A stretch of DNA of 13,800 nt. Origin: JBDNIO01 sp041688215. Its GTDB lineage: Bacteria > Pseudomonadota > Gammaproteobacteria > Nevskiales > Salinisphaeraceae. The notes under the pieces are model-generated. The model worked only from the letters and a program-made list of their open reading frames with translations, searched no databases and was not told where the DNA came from. This document shows, piece by piece, positions 6,665 to 13,704 of this stretch. A program made the position numbers and the translations under genes. Within the stretch, counting starts at the first letter, position 1; every line of letters starts with the position of its first letter. The stretch covers positions 1 to 13,800 of the forward strand of contig JBDNIO010000197.1 in NCBI GenBank assembly GCA_041688215.1, given 5' to 3'.

Positions 6665-9360
6665 GACGACACCTCGCTATCATCGATAACCAGTGCCGTA
6701 AGCGGGGAAAACTTGAGTGCGTAATCTGGCACTTGGGCTTTGCTCAATATCTTTAGCTGTTCGGTTCGTGGCATCCGCACTTCGCCTTTACGTAGCTCCT
6801 CAAAGCGTTGATGCAGAAGCTCCATCGCTTTAGTAGAAGCGTCATGTCCTGTGAATCGCCAGCCCGCGGTGGACTGCAATGGTTCAAAATCCGCGGAGGC
6901 TTTTTGATCTTTCATAGTGTAGTAAGCGACACCGGTGAGGGGCTGCGATTTGAGTAATTTACCGATGTCGTCGTGGTCTCTTTTCGGCCCGCCGGTTTTC
7001 AGCATTTGACGATACAGGCTCGCTTGTAAATCCAGCTGCGACCGCATGCGTTTTTCGTATTTATCAGCCTTGGAATTCTTGTAGTCGACGACGACTACGC
7101 CGCGTTCGCCGAGCGTGAGTACCGCATCAGCTTGTCCATGAATGGCCACGCCATCGTATGTGCCTTTTAGCCACATCTCCGGCTCGACGATAGTTGCATC
7201 GATGGCATTCAGCATGGCGCACCATTGCTCGGCGGCACGCTCGATTGTGCCTTTAAGGTTATCGCGTTCGACTGCCCATTCCGGCGTAGAAAGAAACGGG
7301 GAAATGTCGCGCAGGCTCCGCTGAAACGCGGGCTCAATCTCAACTTGGATGTTCTCCCAAATCGGCCGGTAAGTGCCCTTGGGAAATATGGTTTCGAATA
7401 CGCCATGTGCCAGCGTACCGCTAGTTAACGGACTGAAACTTTCCGGCTCCCAGCTGCTGGGTTCGGCGCCAAGTTTTTGCATTAGCCAGGCTAGGGGACT
7501 GACCAGCACCCCATCCAGACGACTTGGGGATTGCGGTCTCGCGTTAGCGTTGGAGGACGCATGTGACTCGAGTAAATCAACACCCATCTGCATATCTACA
7601 GCTTCGGGTTCCCGCGGCTGTGTTGCCTCCTGCGCTGCCGCAACAGGCAGACCGAAAATCTGCTTGCGATCGTGCTCAGATTCCAGTTCAAGAATTAACG
7701 AATCAGCGTCATCGGCATCGCCATCTAGTAATGCCATGTCGGTTAACGTGGCCGAAGGGGAGTTTTTGTCGCCCACTGCATTCAGGCGCGGAATTAGAAA
7801 ACGGACACGTTCGGTCACTTGTTTCAGTTGCATCTTGAAGCAGGCGCGTGCATGCGCCATAGCATCACGTGGCAAGTTGATCGCCAGACCTGCTTCGGCG
7901 ACCGTGCGCCATTCCTTAGGGGAAAACACCAGTGGCAGATGGGAGGGCTGGGGAAAATGTCCGTCTACAAAATCCAGAACAATGAGTTCGCGCACCGTGC
8001 GCCACGGTGTATCACCCTCGGTGATAACGGCAACGCCCTCGCGCGTTACTTCGTTTACGCTCACGCCAGGCACAGATTGCGGAATACATAACTTTCGCAG
8101 ATCGTCCCAGTCTCGAAGGCCAGCTTCAATTGCTGCGGTAATGTTTTTCGCTGCCTCCGTGGCCCTTGACCGGTGAGCTTCCAGCACTTCATCCCTATTC
8201 AACTGCGAGAGCAGTGTTGCCAACCCCGCGGGTACCTGCTCGACTGGCAATGGATTGGCGAACAGGTCCACCAATCGGCGTTGTTCGCTCGGCATATCTC
8301 TAGGTGGTTTCAGGCGGAAACCATATTGCTCCAAAGTATCTGCGAGATGTTGGCCGACGTGCGCAGGCCAGGGCATTAATACATTGGTTACCAGCGATTT
8401 AAGCGCCATGCTGGGAATATGGCCTTCAAAGCGCATTAATGCGAAGCGGATAATTTCGTGGCCTAAATCTCGCTCGCGTGGCGAAACACTAAGATTGGAG
8501 AGCGGGATTCCCCAATCAGAAAAAGACTGAGAAAGCACCGAAGCGTGTGCATAGCGCCGCGGTATTAAAACGCCAAAATCTGCGAAATCAGTCGCTGGAT
8601 TGTTGCGGCAATGCTCCTGAATGAACCCTGCCGCGGCTTCAATGGATTCCAGTGCGTCCCGCACGCCGATGAAGTCACAGGTGGAATCCGTTTGCGGCCA
8701 TGCGTCCCCGCCAGAAAACAGTCCGTTTTGTACTGCGCGCAGGCGGGTGCCGGCTTTTGCACAAGGCAGGCTTAGGTTGTGCTCGAAATCGGCAATGACT
8801 TTTGGAATTTTCGATTCGACGGGTCCTGCGTCACCATTGAGTTTGTTTATCAGGGCCTGCTGCCATTCATCGAGTCCGGCATAGATGCCGGCGGTCATCA
8901 CCCTCAAGGGTCGGTGTGGCGCGAGGTCGCCGCTTACGATCTGTTCGATAGTCGCCAAGTCGGTTGGCCACTTTTCCACTGGAATAGAATTCAATAACCC
9001 AATATCGGTCAGTCTCTGATCAATACGATCATTACCGACGCTATCCGGCCATGGCGTGCCTGGCGCCTGTGAGCACAGAATGTGTTGCCAAGCGCCTTCC
9101 AAGGCCTGAGCAACTGCATGCGGATCGACTTGGTATGATGCGTGCCAGAACGCATCATACGAGCTTGCCAGGAGCGCATTCAATGCGTCAGGCCATTCTT
9201 GCGTCGGATGAAGTAGATAGGCCAATCGCGTTTGATCAAGCAAATCCACCCAGGTACCTACCCGCACCCTCACTGTGCCCAACTGCTCCACCAGGAATCG
9301 ACGTAAACGCCGACTTGCAGCAGTATCAGGGACTAATACAAATACTTGTGGTGGGCTCAT
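6661..9360 (-). CDS. AddB-like PD-(D/E)XK nuclease subunit
   Basis: An 899-aa protein with an AddB/RecC-like organisation. The N-terminus (FVLVPDTAASRRLRRFL, about 7-23) sits where AddB carries a nucleotide-binding loop but has no G-K-S/T, so it should not bind ATP there. Mid-protein segments fit the degenerate helicase folds of AddB: DFGVLIPRRY (261-270), WGIPLSN (283-289) and VRELIVLDFVDGHFP (456-470). The C-terminal nuclease looks complete: H652 (GTLAHGVFE), D745 (IHGQAD), D759-x-K761 (VVVDYKNS), Q779 and Y783. The four-Cys iron-sulfur staple of classical AddB is missing: the usual CPF position reads SPL (621-623), and no Cys cluster follows the nuclease. It is shorter than typical AddB (about 1100-1200 aa). 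Start and stop both overlap neighbours by 4 bp, so it is translated with the AddA-like partner. No strong Shine-Dalgarno precedes it, consistent with coupling. Confidence 0.85.
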   Translation of the reverse strand: MSPPQVFVLVPDTAASRRLRRFLVEQLGTVRVRVGTWVDLLDQTRLAYLLHPTQEWPDALNALLASSYDAFWHASYQVDPHAVAQALEGAWQHILCSQAPGTPWPDSVGNDRIDQRLTDIGLLNSIPVEKWPTDLATIEQIVSGDLAPHRPLRVMTAGIYAGLDEWQQALINKLNGDAGPVESKIPKVIADFEHNLSLPCAKAGTRLRAVQNGLFSGGDAWPQTDSTCDFIGVRDALESIEAAAGFIQEHCRNNPATDFADFGVLIPRRYAHASVLSQSFSDWGIPLSNLSVSPRERDLGHEIIRFALMRFEGHIPSMALKSLVTNVLMPWPAHVGQHLADTLEQYGFRLKPPRDMPSEQRRLVDLFANPLPVEQVPAGLATLLSQLNRDEVLEAHRSRATEAAKNITAAIEAGLRDWDDLRKLCIPQSVPGVSVNEVTREGVAVITEGDTPWRTVRELIVLDFVDGHFPQPSHLPLVFSPKEWRTVAEAGLAINLPRDAMAHARACFKMQLKQVTERVRFLIPRLNAVGDKNSPSATLTDMALLDGDADDADSLILELESEHDRKQIFGLPVAAAQEATQPREPEAVDMQMGVDLLESHASSNANARPQSPSRLDGVLVSPLAWLMQKLGAEPSSWEPESFSPLTSGTLAHGVFETIFPKGTYRPIWENIQVEIEPAFQRSLRDISPFLSTPEWAVERDNLKGTIERAAEQWCAMLNAIDATIVEPEMWLKGTYDGVAIHGQADAVLTLGERGVVVVDYKNSKADKYEKRMRSQLDLQASLYRQMLKTGGPKRDHDDIGKLLKSQPLTGVAYYTMKDQKASADFEPLQSTAGWRFTGHDASTKAMELLHQRFEELRKGEVRMPRTEQLKILSKAQVPDYALKFSPLTALVIDDSEVSS

Positions 9361-9635
9361 TTTAAGGACTTTTTCTGAGTGCTTGCATGATTGAAATAGC
9401 CTTTCAAGACCAGAGAAATTTCTGAGTTCGGGATCCCGGCCAGATCAAAATAGATATTCCCGTCCAAGCCGCTACGTATTCGTTGGCTGGATCGGTAGGG
9501 GTATTTTGTAAAATCCTCATTAGGCTCAATCGCCCAGCTAGTGTTTTCTTGGGTTTTGTTCTCAAACTCGGGATCGGCCGGATACGGGATTTCTATTTTC
9601 GTATCGATAAATTGTTCCCCCTTGTTGTGAACCAT
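9357..9635 (-). CDS. Small unrecognised protein, first gene of the minus-strand operon
   Basis: A 92-aa reading frame whose TGA overlaps the ATG of the AddB-like gene by 4 bp (ATGA), the strongest reason to think it is translated. I do not recognise the protein. It is polar and Pro/Tyr/Asn-rich (IEIPYPADPEF, SGLDGNIYFDLAGIPNSE) with no catalytic motif. The start is uncertain: the ATG at 9633-9635 has no convincing ribosome site. The frame stays open for 20 more codons back to a TAG, reading a hydrophobic stretch SWLLLFEAAIWVMV that looks like a membrane anchor, but without ATG, GTG or TTG. Either a rare CTG start is used, the 5' end of an older membrane-protein gene has been lost, or the short form is real. 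Confidence 0.5.
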   Translation of the reverse strand: MVHNKGEQFIDTKIEIPYPADPEFENKTQENTSWAIEPNEDFTKYPYRSSQRIRSGLDGNIYFDLAGIPNSEISLVLKGYFNHASTQKKSLK

Positions 9636-9692
9636 AACCCATATTGCCGCTTCAAATAACAGTAGCCATGACGATGCCAGTTTATGCAGGTA

Positions 9693-9711
9693 TGCGACAG
9701 GCTATGTCGAT
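9693..9711. promoter_or_regulatory. Operator-like inverted repeat 1
   Basis: TGCGAC-AGGCTAT-GTCGAT: the left arm matches the site at 12059 exactly, the right arm keeps GTCG, and the spacer is also 7 bp. Its centre is 67 bp upstream of the small minus-strand gene and 64 bp from operator 2, close to six helical turns, so one protein could contact both from the same face. Function is inferred from repetition only. Confidence 0.45.
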
Positions 9712-9756
9712 TAGCTGATCACGAGAGAACGTGTCGAATGTCGGCTGAATTCCTAA

Positions 9757-9775
9757 TGCGACACATATTGTCGTA
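9757..9775. promoter_or_regulatory. Operator-like inverted repeat 2
   Basis: TGCGAC-ACATATT-GTCGTA: arms match except one base, spacer 7 bp. Its centre lies about 46 bp before the ATG of the AAA+ gene, where a bound protein could block or recruit RNA polymerase. The spacer is AT-rich like that of the copy at 12059-12077. Confidence 0.55.
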
Positions 9776-9811
9776 ATTGCGTGGATAATCTCTATCAACA
9801 GGAGATATCTC

Positions 9812-11995
9812 ATGAGCAAACACCCCAAAATAACCAATAGACCCACCACCTGCCGGGACCGTAATCGGTTAATGGCCGCTCGAATTATGCTGAGCGCCTT
9901 AATGTCCGAGAATCTTCGTGAATCCGACCTGCTGGATGAAGACGACAAGCTTGCGTCTCTGTTGGGTGCGAGCCGGCATAAGCGATTGCGTCTTGCGTTG
10001 ACCGATGAAAACGGACAACTCGACGAATCCAATTATCTGGGAAAGGCCACACCGCGACTGCGCACGCTGGCAAAAAAGTATCTTTGTGAATACGAAGTAG
10101 TGCTCATTGCCAAGTCGCGACAGCGGCAGGATGTTTTATCTGCGAACGTGCGTAAGCTTTCCCGGATACTCGGGCTGAATCGCACCGAAGCCAAGCTGCT
10201 TGATCTAATGGTCCGGATGGACTCCGATGCCGCATTGGCTGAGGTAACCTCAATATTCGAGAGCATGACAGCGTTTACTTTGGTGAAAATGCTGGCCAGA
10301 GCCACCGGCAGTCGCCACGAACACGTGCGGGCTGCCATCAGTCCGGAGTCCCGGCTGTCGCAAAGCGGTGTGCTTGAAATGAGCACCTCATTTTTCCGCG
10401 GGTCCAGACGCATGGTCCATTGCGGCGGGATTGACGACATCACGCTTTTACCTGGCTTGGCCCACGCGCTTTTATATGACTCGTTTGATTTCGAGCGAAT
10501 CTTCTCGTCCTTCTTCAAGCGTTGCGGCACTCCCAAACTTGCTTTATCCCATTTTGACTATCTCAAAGACGAAGTAGTAGTACTACGTGGGCTGTTAGAG
10601 GGTGCGCTTCGCAAGCAAGTCCCGGGCATGCAAATACTGTTTTACGGCCCACCGGGTACTGGCAAAACGCAACTCGCCCATGCGTTAGCTCAGGCTATCG
10701 GGGTGCCGATGTATTCGGTTGCCACGGGCAGTGTTAACGGAGAACCCTACGACCGCGACGACCGGTTTCGCAGCTATCGTTTGGCACAGCAGGCACTGAA
10801 ATCTCGCGGTAAAGCGATTGTGTTGTTTGATGAAGTCGAAGATGTATTTCCCGATAATATTGATCGAGAAATGCGCTCGAGTCGCCAAAAAGGCTGGACG
10901 AACGAATTACTGGAAACCAATGCAGCTCCAAGTATCTGGATTACCAATAGTACGACGTCCATAGACGCAGCCTATCTACGTCGATTCTCGTTGGTTCTAA
11001 AGATCGAACGCCCACCCCGCGCCATACGCCGTCAAATTGCGGATCAGCACTTGAGTGAATTCGCAGTCGACACCCGTGTAATGTCTCGAATAGCTGATGC
11101 CGATCGGTTGACCCCAGCCGACCTCGATCGTACTCGCCGGGCTTTGTCTGTCGCCAACACTTTAACTACCAATGCAGATACTGCTTCCAGGGCTGCCACG
11201 ATCTTGTTGGGATCGGGGCCGAATGGGCCAGGCCGGTCTGCACTTTTACCCAAGGATTCTTTTGCACTACCTGAGTTCGACCCTGCGCTTATCAATACCG
11301 ATCTGGATCTTCCGAAGCTGATCAATGGTCTCGCACGCAGCGGGGAAGGCCGCCTCTGCCTTTACGGGCCGCCCGGCACCGGGAAAACAGCGTTTGCCGG
11401 ATACGTCGCGAGGCATCTTGAGCGAGAACTGATAACGGTATCGGCTTCGGATTGGCTTAATTGTTATTTAGGAGAAACCGAGAAGCGAATTCGTGATGGC
11501 TTTGAATCAGCCGAGCGCGCCAATGCCGTACTCTTCGTTGATGAAGCCGACAGCTTTCTGCGCGACCGGTCACTCGCGTCGAAATCCTGGGAAACGACGC
11601 AAGTTAACGAGTTACTCAAGTGTTTGGAAGACGCCAGTGGTATCGTAATGTTCGCCACCAATGCGTTTGATGTGCTCGACCCCGCAGTGCTGCGTCGTTT
11701 GGATATTAAAACTGCATTCAGACCGCTAAACCGTGAACAAGCGAAAATCATGTTCGAGCGTTGTCTTGCTGTAAATTCAAGCGAAGTACTAGTGGGTATA
11801 ACTCCGGAAATAGCCAGCCGGTTGCGATTAATCACCGGCCTGGTGAATGGTGATTTCGCTGCCGCCTGCCGATATTTGCACATCATGGGCCAACCGTTTA
11901 CGGCTAGCTATCTCCTCACTGCGTTGGAGAGCGAAGTAGCGATGCGGTCCAGGCACGAGGGTAAATCCATAGGCTTTGTAACGGGCTTGAACTGA
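9812..11995 (+). CDS. Double AAA+ ATPase
   Basis: A 727-aa protein with about 240 residues of unassigned, mostly helical N-terminus followed by two AAA+ modules. Module 1: Walker A GPPGTGKT (279-286), Walker B IVLFDEVED (336-344), sensor-1 Asn in WITNS (376-380) and Arg pair at 390-391. Module 2: Walker A GPPGTGKT (519-526), Walker B VLFVDEAD (573-580), sensor-1 ATN (615-617) and Arg pair at 628-629. Both sites keep the Walker B Asp-Glu, so both should hydrolyse ATP. The layout recalls CDC48/ClpB-like double-ring remodelers, but no protease, zinc or membrane domain is present. The start is set by AGGAG 7 bp upstream. It is transcribed away from the nuclease operon and is followed by a 147-aa protein and a broken ADP-ribosylglycohydrolase. 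Substrate is unknown; a role as a remodelling motor of an island-encoded system is inference. Confidence 0.9.
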   Translation: MSKHPKITNRPTTCRDRNRLMAARIMLSALMSENLRESDLLDEDDKLASLLGASRHKRLRLALTDENGQLDESNYLGKATPRLRTLAKKYLCEYEVVLIAKSRQRQDVLSANVRKLSRILGLNRTEAKLLDLMVRMDSDAALAEVTSIFESMTAFTLVKMLARATGSRHEHVRAAISPESRLSQSGVLEMSTSFFRGSRRMVHCGGIDDITLLPGLAHALLYDSFDFERIFSSFFKRCGTPKLALSHFDYLKDEVVVLRGLLEGALRKQVPGMQILFYGPPGTGKTQLAHALAQAIGVPMYSVATGSVNGEPYDRDDRFRSYRLAQQALKSRGKAIVLFDEVEDVFPDNIDREMRSSRQKGWTNELLETNAAPSIWITNSTTSIDAAYLRRFSLVLKIERPPRAIRRQIADQHLSEFAVDTRVMSRIADADRLTPADLDRTRRALSVANTLTTNADTASRAATILLGSGPNGPGRSALLPKDSFALPEFDPALINTDLDLPKLINGLARSGEGRLCLYGPPGTGKTAFAGYVARHLERELITVSASDWLNCYLGETEKRIRDGFESAERANAVLFVDEADSFLRDRSLASKSWETTQVNELLKCLEDASGIVMFATNAFDVLDPAVLRRLDIKTAFRPLNREQAKIMFERCLAVNSSEVLVGITPEIASRLRLITGLVNGDFAAACRYLHIMGQPFTASYLLTALESEVAMRSRHEGKSIGFVTGLN

Positions 11996-12042
11996 AAGGG
12001 GTAGATTCAAGTTCAAGACGTTACGGTTAACAGAAGCCTGTG

Positions 12043-12071
12043 TTGCTTGTTCTTGCTATGCGACATATATC
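12043..12071 (+). promoter_or_regulatory. Possible sigma70-type promoter for the 147-aa gene
   Basis: TTGCTT (12043-12048) and TATATC (12066-12071) are separated by 17 bp. Each is a partial match to the -35 and -10 consensus. The -10 element falls inside the palindrome at 12059-12077, which would give direct repression if a protein bound there. The match is weak and rests on position as much as sequence. Confidence 0.3.
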
Positions 12072-12077
12072 GTCGCA
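12059..12077. promoter_or_regulatory. Operator-like inverted repeat 3 (best copy)
   Basis: TGCGACATATATCGTCGCA: perfect 6-bp arms (TGCGAC/GTCGCA) around a 7-bp AT-rich spacer, in the gap between the AAA+ gene and the 147-aa gene. Its centre is 53 bp before the chosen ATG, similar to operator 2 before its gene. The recurrence of the same arms and spacer ahead of two genes supports a shared regulator, which is not encoded in the window as far as I can recognise. Confidence 0.6.
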
Positions 12078-12120
12078 AGGCTGTGCAACACTACCCATGA
12101 CAGAGATCGAGGAGTGGCAA

Positions 12121-12564
12121 ATGAATCCATTAGTTAAAACCTTTGAAGTAGATGGCCTTCGCTACCGTCTAAATATCAGCGAAGAGGGCACAGTCACATT
12201 TCATTTAACCGGGGGAGGCACACGTCGTGGCAGTTTTCGCCCGCATTTATTTTTTGATGACGAAGAAAGCCTGGACGACGTTAATCTCCTCACCGTAAGC
12301 CCCATAAAGGTCTTTGTTTGTGTGAAAAACCAGGTGATCGAATGGGTGAAACGTGAGCGTCCTTACCAACTATCCTTCCAATCCAGCAATATACGACGCT
12401 TTCCAATATATCGCTCGATGTCCGAAAGACTGGCACGAGAGCTACCGCAGTATTTTGCTTACGAACTCGGGTTAAGTTTTCAGTTCTTTCGGCAAGTGGA
12501 TGAGCAGTTACAAAGCGGCATTCATAGTCCTGATCCGGAATCGCCGCAGCTAGAGTCCGCCTGA
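12121..12564 (+). CDS. Unrecognised 147-aa protein
   Basis: I do not recognise this protein. It begins MNPLVKTFEVDGLRYRLNI and has a beta-rich N-terminal half (VTFHLTGGG, IKVFVCVKNQVIEWV) and a helical C-terminal half (MSERLARELPQYFAYELGLS), ending in an acidic Ser/Pro-rich tail. No signal peptide or membrane helix is evident. The ATG at 12121 is preferred because GAGGAG ends 6 bp before it; in-frame ATGs at 12040, 12058 and 12097 lack ribosome sites, and the first two lie before or inside the operator-like palindrome. It lies 125 bp after the AAA+ gene on the same strand, with a possible promoter of its own, so it could be a small partner or substrate adaptor of that ATPase. That pairing is inference from position. 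Confidence 0.7.
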   Translation: MNPLVKTFEVDGLRYRLNISEEGTVTFHLTGGGTRRGSFRPHLFFDDEESLDDVNLLTVSPIKVFVCVKNQVIEWVKRERPYQLSFQSSNIRRFPIYRSMSERLARELPQYFAYELGLSFQFFRQVDEQLQSGIHSPDPESPQLESA

Positions 12565-12633
12565 TCAGCGCGTTTCCACTGCCCCAGACACAGCAGGTAT
12601 ATTTGTCAGCTAGTACGCAACCGGGAGTCCAAG

Positions 12634-13308
12634 ATGCGAAATTCAAATACGGACATGCTGAACAGAAGCCGGGGCGCACTCGTTGGTCTCGCATGTGGTG
12701 ATGCACTCGGCACAACATTGGAATTCAAACAGCCCGGCACGTTTGAGCGCCTGGTTGGTATTGAGGGCGGCGGCCCATTCAACCTGAAACCCGGTCAATG
12801 GACCGACGATACGAGCATGGCCTTATGCCTTGCAGCCAGTTACATAACCACGGGGCGATGCGATCCCGCAGGATCAATTGCAGCGCTATATAGCCTGGCG
12901 GGACAACGGCTATATGTCGTGTACGGGCACCTGCTTTGATATCGGCAATACCGTAGCGACTGCGTTGCGAAGGTTCGAAGCACACGGCGATCCGGCAACG
13001 GCGCGTTAATGCGACTGGCGCCAGCGGTAATATTCAATCGCGATTACATTGTTCAGGCGCGTCACGATGCACGATTGTCCACCATTACGACCCACGGTTC
13101 TGAACTATGCATTCAAGCCAGCGAGGTTTTTGCCTGCCTGCTTTGGCTGGCGTTGGACGGCAAATGTTCCAAAACAGAAGCCTTGAACGCGATGAGCGTG
13201 ATGCTATTGGAAGAATACTTCCGGCCTGAAATTGCTGCGATAGTTGATGGAAGTTTTATACACAAAAAGCCACCGGAGATTCGCGGGACCGGTTACGTGG
13301 TCGAATCC
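12634..13308 (+). pseudogene. ADP-ribosylglycohydrolase (DraG/ARH family), broken
   Basis: The family removes ADP-ribose from proteins or nucleic acids using two bound metal ions. Clear family segments occur in three successive frames. Frame 1 from the ATG at 12634 (GGAG 6 bp upstream) gives ALVGLACGDALGTTLEF and GQWTDDTSMALC. Frame 2, from about 12872, gives RYIAWRDNGYMSCTGTCFDI then GNTVATALRRFEAHGDP. Frame 3, from about 12994, gives GNGALMRLAPAVIF, TTHGSELCIQASEVFACL and RGTGYVVES. The first shift fits one extra G at 12871-12872: without it the text reads DPADQLQRYIAW. The second fits a frame-changing deletion near 12992-12994 that also removed the residues normally found between GDP and GNG. 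After 13308 the usual C-terminal part with the DDADT metal motif is absent and unrelated sequence follows in frame. An active enzyme is very unlikely. Confidence 0.85.
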
Positions 13309-13344
13309 GCGGATACGTTGTTGCTAAAGGCGACAACAGCAGAT

Positions 13345-13695
13345 GTGACATCCATCGCTGAATTTTGTGAGCTACAGGTTATAACGCCAAGCTTAGAGAA
13401 TCTCGGCCATTATTTGAATGAAACAGAATGCGTGTGGTGCATTACAGATTATTCATTTAATACCGAAAAATGGTTCGCGCAGCGCTACGAACTCACCGGC
13501 TTAATCGAGACCGCGGCGGCATTCACTGCTTACTCTCGTGGCGACAGATTCATGGATGGGTTTTGGGAGGGAGAGATTGAGGACGGGTTGATGCAAAAGT
13601 TTTTCAACAGCGCAGGTAATAGATTCAGTGCGTTTGCAAGATTTCTAGAAACTAGCCATGTGTTAGTGCACCATTCTTTCTGTAATTTGGTTTGA
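13345..13695 (+). CDS. Unrelated tail ORF fused in frame to the hydrolase relic
   Basis: From about 13309 the open frame no longer resembles an ADP-ribosylglycohydrolase. It continues for about 129 codons to a TGA at 13693-13695. A GTG at 13345 (VTSIAEFCELQV...) could start a separate 116-aa protein, but AAGG lies 14 bp upstream, too far to be convincing. The segment AYSRGDRFMDGFWEGEIEDG vaguely recalls the C-terminal RxDRFxxG pattern of DUF6508-like proteins; this is a weak resemblance from memory. The most likely reading is the 3' portion of another gene joined to the hydrolase remnant by a deletion, either expressed alone or as a dead chimera. Confidence 0.35.
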   Translation: MTSIAEFCELQVITPSLENLGHYLNETECVWCITDYSFNTEKWFAQRYELTGLIETAAAFTAYSRGDRFMDGFWEGEIEDGLMQKFFNSAGNRFSAFARFLETSHVLVHHSFCNLV

Positions 13696-13704
13696 GTCCG
13701 GTAG

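Larger units (their letters stand above)
9636..9811. promoter_or_regulatory. Divergent intergenic control region
   Basis: This 176-bp gap separates the minus-strand nuclease operon from the plus-strand AAA+ gene, so promoters for both should lie here. It holds two operator-like palindromes (9693-9711 and 9757-9775, listed separately) and two further TGTCG half-sites at 9732-9736 and 9739-9743. A possible plus-strand -10 box, GATAAT, is at 9784-9789, but no good -35 box pairs with it. A strong ribosome site, AGGAG, at 9800-9804 lies 7 bp before the ATG at 9812. I could not identify a convincing minus-strand promoter by eye. Confidence 0.6.

Noticed and set aside
7373..8176. 267-codon plus-strand ORF inside the AddB-like gene
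   Set aside because: Low-complexity Ser/Arg/Ala composition typical of an antisense frame, and it covers a region where the minus strand has a consistent family fit.
3488..9360. Housekeeping AddAB/RecBCD repair locus
   Set aside because: The motifs fit the family, but the coupled DUF6361, PLD and SNF2 genes, the missing Fe-S cysteines and the absence of recD or recC neighbours argue for a specialised island system.
9682..10536. Minus-strand ORFs overlapping the AAA+ gene (for example 9682-10032 and 10033-10536)
   Set aside because: They are antisense to a protein with clear AAA+ motifs, are Ser/Arg-rich as expected of a shadow frame, and show no recognisable domain.
12040..12120. Upstream start for the 147-aa gene (ATG at 12040, 174 aa)
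   Set aside because: The added residues cover the palindrome and the possible promoter and have no ribosome site, whereas GAGGAG lies just before the ATG at 12121.
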